Positions 30,752 through 39,817 of a stretch of DNA of 40,947 bases are shown piece by piece; the stretch's first letter is position 1, and each line of letters opens with the position of its first letter. Under the pieces are notes generated by a model. That model saw only the letters and a program-made list of their open reading frames with translations. It had not been told where the DNA came from and searched no databases. This DNA is from a virus. The stretch spans positions 1 through 40,947 of IMG/VR virus record IMGVR_UViG_3300023284_001516. One strand, written 5' to 3'. Made by a program: the position numbers and the translations under genes.

Positions 30752-31918
30752 ATGACCGAAACTTCAATCCCTTGGCCAGAGACCGGTGGTGGTGACGCAG
30801 GGACCTATTCTGACGATCAGTGGTCCGATATTTGGCGCAAGCTCTATACTTTAGATAGAGCAGAAGAAGGCGTCATCAATGGTTTCGCCAACGAGTTGGC
30901 TGTATCTGGTGTGACATCGCCTGTCAGTATAGCGACCGGAGCGGCGCTTGTTGATGGTAAATATTATGAGAGTACCGCTGCGGAGACAAAGTCCATATCG
31001 ACGCCAACCACGGGTAACTCGCGGATAGACGTGATCGTCTTGCGTAAGGGATGGGTTGCTCAAACAGTTCGCATCGCTGTAGTCGCTGGCACTCAAGCGC
31101 CTTCACCAACCAAGCCAGCTATCACTCAGTCTGATGGAACAACATGGGATGTAGAATTAGCAGAGCTGATTATCACTGATGCCGGTAACATTACTGTTAC
31201 TGATAACAGACACTTCGCAGTCTCGTCTCTGTCCTCTCTTCGCGCACCTCCTCTATCAGTTACGATCGTTTCCGGTGCCATCACCATTCAGCACGGAACG
31301 ACCGATGTAGAAGTTACTAATGAAGGAACACCGGCGGTCGATATTCTTACCACCATCAACGGTGGCTACACAGATCAAGTCATCACTCTTCGTCCTGCAC
31401 CCGGGGACGAGGTCCAGCTGGATCATGGTGCAGGTAATCTTGCTCTAGCTAGAGACCAGGACTGGTGGTTAATCGACGTCGACCGCTATATCATGCTCAA
31501 GTTCGACGGCTCTAACTGGGTCGAACTCTTTCCAGGGTCTCAGCGGTTCACCGAGATTGCCTTCATCATCGATGGTGCTGGAACTGTGATAGCGGCCGAA
31601 GAGAAGACCGGTATCAACATTCCGATCAAGTTCGATGCCGAGATCCTTGCTCAACAGACGGTCGCGGATGTGTCTGGAACTATCGAGATAGATCTCTGGG
31701 TCGACTCTTTTGCCAACTATCCACCAACGGTAGCCGATACGATAGTTGCCTCAGCCCCGATCTCACTATCGTCGGCCATCAAGGATGAAGACACGACACT
31801 TACCGGTTGGACTACTAGATTACTTCGAGGAGACTGGATGAGACCAGATGTGGCCACAACTCCTGCTCCCGCCACTATTACAGCAGTTACAGTACTACTT
31901 GAAGTTACTAAGCTCTAA
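30752..31918 (+). CDS. Baseplate/tail fibre-type virion protein
   Basis: A 388-residue beta-rich protein. The first 160 residues (YSDDQWSDIWRKLY, then VSIATGAALVDGKYY and NSRIDVIVLRKGW) match the N-terminal domain of upper-baseplate and fibre proteins in many siphoviruses. The middle (ITLRPAPGDEVQLDHGAGNL) looks like a beta-helix or trimeric segment, and the C-terminal 110 residues form a separate beta domain that may bind the host. AGGAGC in the upstream stop region serves as ribosome site. It ends in a TAATG overlap. Confidence 0.75.
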   Translation: MTETSIPWPETGGGDAGTYSDDQWSDIWRKLYTLDRAEEGVINGFANELAVSGVTSPVSIATGAALVDGKYYESTAAETKSISTPTTGNSRIDVIVLRKGWVAQTVRIAVVAGTQAPSPTKPAITQSDGTTWDVELAELIITDAGNITVTDNRHFAVSSLSSLRAPPLSVTIVSGAITIQHGTTDVEVTNEGTPAVDILTTINGGYTDQVITLRPAPGDEVQLDHGAGNLALARDQDWWLIDVDRYIMLKFDGSNWVELFPGSQRFTEIAFIIDGAGTVIAAEEKTGINIPIKFDAEILAQQTVADVSGTIEIDLWVDSFANYPPTVADTIVASAPISLSSAIKDEDTTLTGWTTRLLRGDWMRPDVATTPAPATITAVTVLLEVTKL

Positions 31919-33072
31919 TGTCGCTCGCGTACGAGATTCGTGTTAAAGATACGACAGGATCAAATGTTATGATCCTGGATGATAAAGGAGGTTTTCAGAG
32001 ATTAGCCTACTCACACTTGATCAACGGTAAAGGCATCTACGTTCTGGAGATGAATGCTGGAGATACGAGAGTAGATCTCTTCGATCTCGATTTCCAGGTC
32101 GAGATCTGGAGATCGAATAGAACGGTCGGCTTGGCGCCATACCTGGAGTTTGAAGGACTACATAGGACGCCAACGGAGACCACGACTCAAGATCGAGCAA
32201 ATCGTTGGAGAACCCATGGGTTCTCTTACGTCGAACTTTTACAACGCAGATCTACTCTCTATTTTGCGGGAGAACCGGAAGTTAAAAAGTCTGGTCCCGG
32301 TGAGACCGTCATGAAGGAGTTCGTTGACGAGAACATTGGACCTTTGGCACTAATCTCTAATGGTAGATTTCGAGACGGCAATATGACTGGGTTCTCGTTG
32401 CAAGCCGATGCAGCTGGAGGATCTTCCTGGTCAGGAAGCCGGACCTATAAGAATCTGCTTAGTGTTTTGCAAGATGTAGCACCAGTGGCAGGCCTCGACT
32501 TCGATGTGGAAGGAAATGGAGCTGCACTCTTTCAATTCAAGACTTATTCTCTCCGTGGAACCGACCGCTCAACGGTAGGTCTCGTACCTGCAACGGGTCT
32601 AAATGGAGCGGGTAATGTGCCGGTTATATTCTCGGTCGAGAACCAGACTATGACCGAAGCGGCCTACTCTAAGGTCCGGAACTCCGAGGTCAATGTAGCG
32701 GTCGCTTTAGGAAGAGGAGAGGGGGCAAACAGAGACTTCGAGATCAGAGAAGATATCCCCCTTCAAGGGGACTCGCCTTGGAACGATCGAGAACAGACTG
32801 TTAATGCTTCAAATGAACCGTCAGGTGATACGGCGGCACTACAAGCAAGGGCAGATAAGGTATTAGACGATCATCTGCCTAGGGAGAAGATAACTTTTAG
32901 GGTGGTACAACAGCCACATCAGCACTACGGTCTTCACTACTTTTGGGGAGATCTGGTCCAAGCACAGTTTGCGGGAGTGGATGTTGCTCTGAAGATTAAG
33001 TCGGTCGACATAGTAGTTGAAGCAGGTGAAAAAACGTCCGAGGCTCTACATTTCACATTCGAGGTGGCTTAA
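31918..33072 (+). CDS. Tail hub protein, ReqiPepy6 Gp37-like (Tal-like)
   Basis: A 384-residue protein. The N-terminal region (VKDTTGSNVMILDD, then a central EFEGLHRTP) and the domain with FVDENIGP, a NLLSVLQDVA helix and the final YFWGDLVQAQF segment fit the siphovirus ReqiPepy6 Gp37-like family, which sits at the tail tip like gp27/Tal. It has no C-terminal peptidase or lysin domain. Position after Dit and a baseplate protein supports the role. Confidence 0.8.
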   Translation: MSLAYEIRVKDTTGSNVMILDDKGGFQRLAYSHLINGKGIYVLEMNAGDTRVDLFDLDFQVEIWRSNRTVGLAPYLEFEGLHRTPTETTTQDRANRWRTHGFSYVELLQRRSTLYFAGEPEVKKSGPGETVMKEFVDENIGPLALISNGRFRDGNMTGFSLQADAAGGSSWSGSRTYKNLLSVLQDVAPVAGLDFDVEGNGAALFQFKTYSLRGTDRSTVGLVPATGLNGAGNVPVIFSVENQTMTEAAYSKVRNSEVNVAVALGRGEGANRDFEIREDIPLQGDSPWNDREQTVNASNEPSGDTAALQARADKVLDDHLPREKITFRVVQQPHQHYGLHYFWGDLVQAQFAGVDVALKIKSVDIVVEAGEKTSEALHFTFEVA

Positions 33073-33708
33073 ATGGTTATGCCAAAAGAAACACCAATCG
33101 ATCCACTTTTTGACTCGGAAGCACAGGTTGCTGAAAATCTCAAGTCTCTACGAGAAGATGTAGATTTCCTGCTCTCTTTGGCTCAGCCTCGTGGCTTGGT
33201 AGAGATTGAGGATAAGGTGCTTGGTACAGCGGCCCCGAGCTTCGATTTTCAAAGCATTTCTCAGGATTTCCGGCACTTATTGATCAGAATCTCTGTTCGT
33301 ACTGACCGCGTGTCCGAGGTCGACTCGGTTCTTATGTACTTCAACAACGACACCGGAGCTAAGTATCATTCTGCTCGTGCCCAGTTGTTCCACAGTGCCC
33401 AGTTCACGACCCAAGAGCGTCTATCTTTTACGGCAATGGAGGTACTGGAGGTCGCTGGCGATACTCTTTCCCTTGCCGATGAGTACGCAGTGGGTTCGAT
33501 CCACATTCCCGACTACACGGGAAGCAAGAACAAACACTCTTTTGCATCAGGAGGATTTACAAAGAGCGCTACTACCACGGACACTATCAACACATTCGGT
33601 AATGGTACCTGGGTAGATGTGGCCGCCATTAATCGCATAACTCTGGTTCCTGGTGTCGGGTCTAACTGGAAAGCTGGATCTCGAGCAACGCTGTACGGAT
33701 TAGGTTAA
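33073..33708 (+). CDS. Tail fibre/receptor-binding-type protein
   Basis: A 211-residue protein. A short N-terminal helix likely forms a coiled-coil trimer stalk (residues 15-40); the rest is a beta sandwich of the kind ending in GSRATLYGLG, a common terminal motif in phage adhesins and virion surface proteins. The start is directly after the previous stop. A receptor-binding role is likely but the receptor is unknown. Confidence 0.7.
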   Translation: MVMPKETPIDPLFDSEAQVAENLKSLREDVDFLLSLAQPRGLVEIEDKVLGTAAPSFDFQSISQDFRHLLIRISVRTDRVSEVDSVLMYFNNDTGAKYHSARAQLFHSAQFTTQERLSFTAMEVLEVAGDTLSLADEYAVGSIHIPDYTGSKNKHSFASGGFTKSATTTDTINTFGNGTWVDVAAINRITLVPGVGSNWKAGSRATLYGLG

Positions 33709-33710
33709 GT

Positions 33711-34487
33711 ATGAGCGATAACGGTAAAGAGTCAAGTCCCTTAAAAGTAGCGATCGTAGGAGCAGCTCCCATTGGGAGGGACGCCATCCCTTGGGAGGAC
33801 GAGTCCTGGGAGATTTGGGGCCTGAATGCTCATCACCTCTTCAATGATGGAGTGGGGTTACCTCTCTATCGTAGATGGGATCGATGGATCCAAATACATC
33901 CGTCAGAACTGATGGAGTTTCTGAACGGTCCATTTCACATTCAGTGGTTGAAGGAGTCTCCTCCTGACAAACACATCTACATGCAAGGTACCAATGTGGA
34001 CTATCCTGCGTCCGAGGAATACCCTCTAATGCAGATTATTAGAAGGTACGGAATCAAAGGTGACTCATGCGGTCACTGCGCTCTTCTCACCTGTTCAGTC
34101 GCGCAAGCGATGGCTCTAGCTCTTTATCTAGGAGCCGACGAGGTCGGACTTTATGGAGTCACGGGCGATGAGCCTTATGCCTGGCAGAAGGAAGGTGTCC
34201 TGTTCTGGCTCGGGATGACACACGCACTCACTACGTTAACGATACCAGCAGACCATCCCTGGATGAAAGCGCCCATCTATGGTTACGAGGTGAATAAGTC
34301 TCCTGAAGATGTGGTGCTTCACGTCCGTGAGATGCATGATGAACTCTCTCGAAGACGTGCTCCTATCGAGCAAGAACACGGTAGAGAGAGTGCTGAGTTT
34401 CGAGAACTACAGGCTCAGATAAACCTTCTAGCCTATATAGAGACTTTAGTCATCGATCCTGTAATGAACCCACTGATGGGTAAATAA
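33711..34487 (+). CDS. Rossmann-like enzyme of unknown function in the tail cluster
   Basis: A 258-residue alpha/beta protein. It opens with a Rossmann-type strand and glycine loop (VAIVGAAPIGRDAIPW), then WEIWGLNAHH and RWDRWIQIHP, a segment resembling a phage family that I recognise but whose function is not established. A later GADEVGLYGVTGDE strand-loop may form the active site. It is not a typical virion protein. It lies between two adhesin-type genes and ends in a TAATG overlap, so it may modify a tail protein or a surface sugar; glycosyl or nucleotide-sugar chemistry is a guess. Confidence 0.6.
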   Translation: MSDNGKESSPLKVAIVGAAPIGRDAIPWEDESWEIWGLNAHHLFNDGVGLPLYRRWDRWIQIHPSELMEFLNGPFHIQWLKESPPDKHIYMQGTNVDYPASEEYPLMQIIRRYGIKGDSCGHCALLTCSVAQAMALALYLGADEVGLYGVTGDEPYAWQKEGVLFWLGMTHALTTLTIPADHPWMKAPIYGYEVNKSPEDVVLHVREMHDELSRRRAPIEQEHGRESAEFRELQAQINLLAYIETLVIDPVMNPLMGK

Positions 34488-35677
34488 TGACGATCGCTAC
34501 TGGAAACTTTCTGACTGGAACGGGCGCCGTTAGCACCACTGTCGTCGAGACAGGCCTAGACTTTACGCCCAAGTGTATTATCTTCATGACTGAAGACGGT
34601 TTCGGTGTAGCGGTAGGCACTTCAAATCGTTGGACAGTCACCATGGGCAAGCGGAGTAGTACTAGTTCTGGTGACGATGGTTCTTATGGAACCAACGATG
34701 CTTGTATCGCACACATGACAAACGATACAACTCTGAACGGTAAGCTAGACTTGCAATCATTCGATAGCAACGGCTTTACCTTAGTGGTCGACGATCAATT
34801 TGCTACATCCGAGAGCGTAGACTATATCGCTTTCTCTAAGGGAGACTTTGATACGGGTGTCTTAACGGAGCCAGGTGCAACAGGCAATCAATCTGTTACA
34901 TCAACTTCGTTTACACCCAATGGTGTGATCTTTGGTACAGCATCAAAAGAATCGCATAATGTTGTAGATACTGGTAGACACATGGCCATCGGTATAGCAA
35001 CAGGAGCTTCGAACAGAGGCTGGGCGAATCAAGGAGTCTCGAACAAGGGTTCGGATTGCGGAACCTGTAACAACTATAGTGTTGCTGCTGGAGGCTTGTC
35101 TCTGACAGAGTGTTTGGGAGCAATGAGACACACCTTTAACACGCGAAATAACGACTCTCGGGCAGACTTCGTCTCTTTCAACTCGAACGGTTTTACGATT
35201 AACTGGCTAGAACGAAAGGCCTCTCATTTCCACTACTGGTTGGCGATGAACTTAGATGATGTTCACATGAACAGCTTCCAGACTCGAACAGACCTCAGCA
35301 ATGAGTCGGTGCTTACTCCAGGATTCCCGCCAGATGCCATATTTTTCCTGAGCGATAGTGCTTTCGCTGGTGAAGCCTATACGTTCGGTTGGGCCACAGG
35401 TGCTCTGGATAGAGGATGTTCATGGCGTAACTGGCACGATAACGCTTCTTCCGGTTCAGGTGGCGGAGCTACCGGTGTCTGGGGTCAAGAAACAACGATG
35501 TTCTATAAACACGTGGATAATGGGGGTTCAACAGTAGCTGAAGCGGATCTGGTTACAATCGACCCCCTTGGTTTTACTTTCAAAATGGATGACGCAGACT
35601 CTGTAAACCGTAATGTTGCATTCATGGCCTTTGGAGACTCAGGCCCTGGAAACCAGATATTACTAGCAGGAATATAG
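34487..35677 (+). CDS. Tail fibre protein with repeated lectin-like domains
   Basis: A 396-residue, Ser/Thr/Gly-rich beta protein. Similar segments recur: GLDFTPKCIIFM near residue 25, SFTPNGVIFGTA near 145 and GFPPDAIFFLSD near 285, each followed by strands and a Gly-rich loop. This suggests three copies of one beta-sandwich fold fused in tandem. Such repeated sandwiches occur in phage adhesins. A set of cysteines (CGTC and others) lies in the middle copy. It ends before GGAGG, the ribosome site of the next gene. Confidence 0.72.
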   Translation: MTIATGNFLTGTGAVSTTVVETGLDFTPKCIIFMTEDGFGVAVGTSNRWTVTMGKRSSTSSGDDGSYGTNDACIAHMTNDTTLNGKLDLQSFDSNGFTLVVDDQFATSESVDYIAFSKGDFDTGVLTEPGATGNQSVTSTSFTPNGVIFGTASKESHNVVDTGRHMAIGIATGASNRGWANQGVSNKGSDCGTCNNYSVAAGGLSLTECLGAMRHTFNTRNNDSRADFVSFNSNGFTINWLERKASHFHYWLAMNLDDVHMNSFQTRTDLSNESVLTPGFPPDAIFFLSDSAFAGEAYTFGWATGALDRGCSWRNWHDNASSGSGGGATGVWGQETTMFYKHVDNGGSTVAEADLVTIDPLGFTFKMDDADSVNRNVAFMAFGDSGPGNQILLAGI

Positions 35678-35686
35678 GAGGAAACA

Positions 35687-36232
35687 ATGACCAACTTTAC
35701 AGCGACACTCAAAGGAGACCTGGAAGGTACCATCGATCTGGACATCGAGATTCCAGATCCCCCTCCGGGTAATGGAGGAACACCCCCTCCAGTCGAAGCC
35801 GGTAATCCTTTTGATACGCCGGTGCTTTGGAAGGCCAACGGCGGTAATGGACATCCCGATATCGGAAATGGTCTGTTACGAGCACGCGCTCAGAAGATCG
35901 GTGATAAGGTGGTCGATTTGACCATCATTCTTCAGCCAGGAACGACGACCAAGTTTGGCGGAAGCACAGCCTTCTGGTATTTCCAACCGACCGATCTTAT
36001 GGCAGATCTTGAAGCAAGACCGGAAGGCGGTGACGCTGCTGGTTCTGCTTTTGCTTGGTATGGAGGTCATGACAATCAAAAAGAAGGAGCCTGTTGGTGG
36101 GGTAAGCCCGGAGGGACGCTAAGTTTCGGCATACGTGTAACCCTTGCTGGAAAGGATTTTCAAGGTACGAAGCCCGCTCCCTTTGGCGATGGCGACAAGC
36201 TGCGTTTGAGGATCAGATACGAGATTCCATGA
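35687..36232 (+). CDS. Virion-associated beta-sandwich protein
   Basis: A 181-residue protein. The first 40 residues end in a Pro/Gly linker (PDPPPGNGGTPPP). The rest is a jelly-roll-like domain with Trp and Tyr residues (AFWYFQPTD, AFAWYGGHD) as in carbohydrate-binding modules. It may be a fibre tip or an accessory sugar-binding protein. ATGA overlap with the following hydrolase gene suggests that the two act together, for example in binding and cutting of cell-surface polysaccharide. Confidence 0.62.
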   Translation: MTNFTATLKGDLEGTIDLDIEIPDPPPGNGGTPPPVEAGNPFDTPVLWKANGGNGHPDIGNGLLRARAQKIGDKVVDLTIILQPGTTTKFGGSTAFWYFQPTDLMADLEARPEGGDAAGSAFAWYGGHDNQKEGACWWGKPGGTLSFGIRVTLAGKDFQGTKPAPFGDGDKLRLRIRYEIP

Positions 36233-37251
36233 CCTGGAATGCTCGCTTCGAGAACGTCCACATAGAAGGAACCCTTCACACGGAAGGGATACCGGAGGCA
36301 CCAACGATGATATCAGGAAAGGGAGTGTGGATCTGGAAAGTCTACACACTACATGGCGGCGACGTCGATAATGTCCAGGTCGACAAGATTGTGCAAACTG
36401 CACTTGATCTTGGTCTGTCACATGTCTTCATAAAGACACACGATGGTCCGTTCCTTTACAATGTGAAGTGGAGAAATTGGCCTGTCTGGTCGGGCGGAGT
36501 TGAGGAGGACCTTCTTCCTCCAGTCGTCGCTGCTCTGCAGAACGTGGGCATTCAGTGCCTGGGGTGGACTTGGCCTTTCATATACAATGTGGAAGATCAA
36601 GCCAAGGCACACGTTGCTCGCTGCAAAGCACTTGGTATGGCTGGATTGGTTCTTGACATTGAGGGCTACCATCAAGACAACAGGAACTGGAAGAAACCGG
36701 GCCTAGAACCAACTGCCCTTTCATACATGAACGCACTTCGGGCAGAAGGAGGCGACGACTTCCTACTCGGCTTCTCCTCTTACCGCTTCCCGCGCATACA
36801 TCCGGAAGTGGCCTATGAACCCTTCCTGCGGGAGTGCGACTTCAATACATTCCAGCATTACTGGGTGCGTTCACATAATCCGTCAGCACAGCTCGACTCG
36901 GCACTAGTTGACTACAATAACCTGTATCAGAAGTTCGCAATCGAACCACTTCCGACCTTACCCTCGGGCGGAGCATATCCTGCAGGGGACTGGTTTCCGA
37001 CGGAAGCAGACTGGCAAGGTTTCATCGCTAGGGTAGAACATCACGGCTTGCCTGGATTCTCAACATGGCACTGGGACTCTGTAACGAGACCACCGATGAC
37101 GCCTGATGTCTATAATGTGATAAGGGATGCACCAGGGGTTCCTCCGGCGCCACCTCCACCCCAGGAGGAGGACTTCCTGGAGATGACGGCGGCAGAGCGC
37201 TGGCAGATCGTAAGCGATGACTTGTTAGCCAGAGGTGTAATCGACTCTTAG
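36229..37251 (+). CDS. Glycoside-hydrolase-like TIM-barrel protein, lysin candidate
   Basis: A 340-residue protein. Residues 30-290 look like a TIM barrel of a phage glycoside-hydrolase-like family: VWIWKVYTLHGGD, LSHVFIKTHDG, CLGWTWPFIYN, and GLVLDIEGY where D and E are in the usual catalytic strand end. A Pro-rich linker (PPAPPPPQ) and a short acidic helical tail follow. It lies immediately before a holin-like gene, so it may be the endolysin; the gene before it is sugar-binding, so a virion-bound depolymerase is the alternative. No signal peptide is present. Confidence 0.72.
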   Translation: MTWNARFENVHIEGTLHTEGIPEAPTMISGKGVWIWKVYTLHGGDVDNVQVDKIVQTALDLGLSHVFIKTHDGPFLYNVKWRNWPVWSGGVEEDLLPPVVAALQNVGIQCLGWTWPFIYNVEDQAKAHVARCKALGMAGLVLDIEGYHQDNRNWKKPGLEPTALSYMNALRAEGGDDFLLGFSSYRFPRIHPEVAYEPFLRECDFNTFQHYWVRSHNPSAQLDSALVDYNNLYQKFAIEPLPTLPSGGAYPAGDWFPTEADWQGFIARVEHHGLPGFSTWHWDSVTRPPMTPDVYNVIRDAPGVPPAPPPPQEEDFLEMTAAERWQIVSDDLLARGVIDS

Positions 37252-37259
37252 AGGAGTTC

Positions 37260-37622
37260 ATGGCAAGTAATGACGATGTATTAAAGGCCATTACTGATCT
37301 AAAGGTAACGACCGAAAGAGCGGCAACGTCTGCGAACGGAGCCAAAGATGCGGCCGAAAAGGCACATGCTCAAGCTAAGGAAGCCGCAGACACAGCTAAT
37401 GGGAACTCGGTCGAGATTGCCAAGATTCAGGCAGAGCTACCAAGCCTACGCAGGGATGTCGATCGTCATGAAGGAAAGTTGGAAACATTAGCCGGCAAGA
37501 TCAATGGATCAAAGCGTGCGGCACAAGTCTCAGGAGGGACGACCGGAGCGGTAGTAGCGCTCATCCTGGGCTTGGCTGAGGGACTGCTTCTCTGGATAAA
37601 TTTGAGAACAGGAGGACAGTAA
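37260..37622 (+). CDS. Holin-like protein: coiled coil with C-terminal membrane helix
   Basis: A 120-residue protein. Residues 5-80 form an Ala-rich coiled coil (AATSANGAKDAAEKAHAQAKE), and residues 95-113 (GAVVALILGLAEGLLLWI) a single membrane helix at the C-terminus. This layout resembles XhlA-type lysis proteins and tail-anchored phage proteins. It follows the hydrolase gene after AGGAG, supporting a lysis role. A baseplate anchor role cannot be excluded. Confidence 0.68.
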   Translation: MASNDDVLKAITDLKVTTERAATSANGAKDAAEKAHAQAKEAADTANGNSVEIAKIQAELPSLRRDVDRHEGKLETLAGKINGSKRAAQVSGGTTGAVVALILGLAEGLLLWINLRTGGQ

Positions 37623-37623
37623 A

Positions 37624-38559
37624 ATGAAAAAGTATATTCCGTTCTTAGCTCTAATCCCTTTGGCACTCATCGGGATGTTTTATGCGGTCGTTCCTGCTGC
37701 GGCGGAACCAGTCTGTTCTGATGGTAACGGCTGGATAAAGGTCGACAACGGCAACTTCGTTCCTGTACCGGGAGCAGTCGAGTACTGCTTCAAGGCAGGA
37801 TCAGAGAACAGCCAAGGTTGTACGGGAGGAATCTTTGATGAATGGCCTCCTCCTGGTGTGGATAAACCATGTGGTCTTTCTCACTGGGCTTATAGATTGG
37901 GAAGTCCAACTAAATCACCGGCACCCAGTGATACTCCACAACCATCGAATACACCAACACCGAAGGGGACGGTAACCGATGAGCCGCCAACAGTTACGCC
38001 GACGAATACGCCTAAGTCTCCAACGGCAACGTCGACGAAGGACACGCCAACTGAGACTCCGGATCCTAGTGCAACGGCTACGAAGAGGCCTCCGACGAAT
38101 ACTCCGAGGCCGAGTAATACGCCAAAGCCCAGTAACACTCCGAAGCCGTCGAATACGCCTAAGCCAAGCAATACGCCAAGGCCGAGCAACACTCCAAAGT
38201 CGAGCGAGACACCACCGTTCTTAACACCGACTTCAACATTCTCGATCCCCGAGTGTGGCTATACACCAACACCAGAAGTCTTATCGGGCTGTGACTATCA
38301 GTATAAAGGCACAGGCTGCGGAAATGCTTGTTGTGGCGGGTGCGGCAGTGGAGATGTGAACGTTAACATCGACTTTGATGAACTACTTCCTCCTAGCGGT
38401 GCTCTACAATCACAGATAGACGAAGACCGATGGATCTTCGAACTCGGTTCGCTAGTCAAGGCGGTTGACCGTATGGCCAACTTCATTCTAGCTGCTGGTG
38501 TAGCACTTGGTATTGGCCTAGGCACGATAGCACTAGCCACGGTTCTGCGAAGGAGGTAG
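37624..38559 (+). CDS. Secreted Thr-Pro-rich protein with C-terminal membrane anchor
   Basis: A 311-residue protein with a signal peptide (MKKYIPFLALIPLALIG, likely cleaved after AAA near residue 27). A small Cys-containing domain follows (about 28-95), then a 120-residue Thr/Pro/Ser linker with NTPKPS repeats, a Cys-rich patch (GCGNACCGGCGSG), a short acidic segment and a C-terminal membrane helix ending in RRR. No LPXTG motif is seen. Such linkers are common in secreted proteins of Chloroflexota. It lies in the lysis region after a holin-like gene, so a spanin-like or envelope-disrupting role is possible; changing the infected cell surface is the alternative. Confidence 0.72.
   Translation: MKKYIPFLALIPLALIGMFYAVVPAAAEPVCSDGNGWIKVDNGNFVPVPGAVEYCFKAGSENSQGCTGGIFDEWPPPGVDKPCGLSHWAYRLGSPTKSPAPSDTPQPSNTPTPKGTVTDEPPTVTPTNTPKSPTATSTKDTPTETPDPSATATKRPPTNTPRPSNTPKPSNTPKPSNTPKPSNTPRPSNTPKSSETPPFLTPTSTFSIPECGYTPTPEVLSGCDYQYKGTGCGNACCGGCGSGDVNVNIDFDELLPPSGALQSQIDEDRWIFELGSLVKAVDRMANFILAAGVALGIGLGTIALATVLRRR
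38098..38205 (+). repeat. Six degenerate 18-bp repeats coding NTPKPS
   Basis: Units encode Asn-Thr-Pro-(Lys/Arg)-Pro/Ser-Ser six times in a row, with third-base differences between units. The amino-acid repeat is kept while the DNA has drifted, so selection on the protein is likely. Confidence 0.85.
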
Positions 38560-38562
38560 TCA

Positions 38563-39126
38563 ATGGAGGAAGGTAGAAAAGCATCCTCAGAAGCCTTCAA
38601 TGCTTGGACGCGCTTGCATGCTCTTCGTGCGCTCATCCTTAGCCTCCAGCATGAGGGTGTATCCGATAGCGACATTAAGATGGTACAAGCACGACAGCAA
38701 CAGAGAGTCGTCGCTGAAGATCTAGTCCGTATGGGTGAAGCCAAGGGCATAATCCTTGACGGACGAGAAGGAGACCGTAATTGGTTCCAGCGGGCCAAGA
38801 TTAAGATCTTTGGAAAGGTCCAGTCTCTGGTGACATCATCGCAGCCTCAAGAGCTGTTGGATTTAGAAGAGGGTAAACCTCCTCCTCAGATCATCAAGAT
38901 GAAGTCACTATCATTCATGACGGAAGCGGGGGTAATAGAGGCAGGAACCCCTCAACCAAGTCAAACAGTTGCTCTGGAGTCCCTGAGTATCGAAGGAAAG
39001 ACGGGTCGTTTGCTAAACCGTAATCAGAGTGTCCTTGAAGGGACTCTAGGTGTCGACTATGTGTACGACCATGATCCGGACAGCGGGGAAACGTTCTACG
39101 TCCCCATAACGAGGAAAGGAAAGTGA
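38563..39126 (+). CDS. Hypothetical protein after the lysis genes
   Basis: A 187-residue protein. Residues 1-60 are helical with Arg and Leu; the middle (WFQRAKIKIFGKVQSLV) could be amphipathic, and the C-terminal part is mixed with a final acidic-aromatic patch (YVYDHDPDSGETFYVP). No family is recognised. GGAGG before the ATG is a good site. The next gene overlaps its TGA. It may be a minor virion or lysis accessory protein, on position only. Confidence 0.62.
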   Translation: MEEGRKASSEAFNAWTRLHALRALILSLQHEGVSDSDIKMVQARQQQRVVAEDLVRMGEAKGIILDGREGDRNWFQRAKIKIFGKVQSLVTSSQPQELLDLEEGKPPPQIIKMKSLSFMTEAGVIEAGTPQPSQTVALESLSIEGKTGRLLNRNQSVLEGTLGVDYVYDHDPDSGETFYVPITRKGK

Positions 39127-39359
39127 TGGCAACCAAAGCACAGCTCGAAGCGATGTCGATCGACGAACTTGAAGCTCATCGTAACGACATCGCGGGTCAA
39201 CAGGCCAAGCTCCAGGTAGAGTTCCGTGCTGCTGGAGTGGCGAAGGCCAAGAAAATCGCAAGTAGTCCGAGAGTACAAGGTAAGGCCATGATCGCCGAAG
39301 GCAGGGCCATTATCGCAGAAGCTGCAGCGGAAGCAGCCGCTGAAGACTTAGGAGACTAA
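39126..39359 (+). CDS. Small Ala-rich helical protein
   Basis: A 77-residue protein, nearly all helix, Ala-rich, with an acidic C-terminus. A start at ATG 39126 overlaps the upstream TGA and has AAGGA upstream; a GTG one codon earlier is the alternative. The N-terminal MSIDELEAHRNDI segment is similar to small phage proteins near fibre genes, without known function. AGGAG just before its stop serves the next gene. Confidence 0.62.
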   Translation: MATKAQLEAMSIDELEAHRNDIAGQQAKLQVEFRAAGVAKAKKIASSPRVQGKAMIAEGRAIIAEAAAEAAAEDLGD

Positions 39360-39361
39360 GC

Positions 39362-39817
39362 ATGGCAGAAGGTGACGGCGTCGTTTATAACATCTTCAAA
39401 GCCGATATCTTGGAGAAGTTCCATGACATCGGAGCAGGTGGAGACACGATCCAATCGACACTCCATACCGCGTACACCCCGAATATCGACACGCACGTGA
39501 TCTTTGCGACAGCCGGGGTGAGCTCCACCGAATATGGCACGGCGAGCGGCTACACCGCAGGTGGTCAGGTACTTGCGGGTCAGGCGGTCACGGTCAATAC
39601 GGCCTCTGATCGGGCAGAGTATGATGGAACGGATGAAACTTGGACTTCACTTGGGCCTTTATCACCGGCCACTCCAAGCCACATCATCCATTGGAATACG
39701 ACTCCCACCGGACCGGTCGATCCGCTGATTTGTTACTGGGTTTTAGGCACTACCGCCACCAACGGCGGTGACTACACCCTCCAGTGGGGTGCGAACGGGC
39801 TAATCCTGCTCACCTAG
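39362..39817 (+). CDS. Conserved virion-type protein
   Basis: A 151-residue beta-rich protein. YNIFKADILEK, then AYTPNIDTHVIF, AEYDGTDETW and a final LICYWVLG...YTLQWGANGLILLT match a small family I recognise in the structural gene clusters of tailed phages, of unknown role. A decoration or fibre-linked role is likely. A 7-bp stem-loop covers its stop codon, and a larger one follows, so the late transcription unit probably ends here. Confidence 0.72.
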   Translation: MAEGDGVVYNIFKADILEKFHDIGAGGDTIQSTLHTAYTPNIDTHVIFATAGVSSTEYGTASGYTAGGQVLAGQAVTVNTASDRAEYDGTDETWTSLGPLSPATPSHIIHWNTTPTGPVDPLICYWVLGTTATNGGDYTLQWGANGLILLT

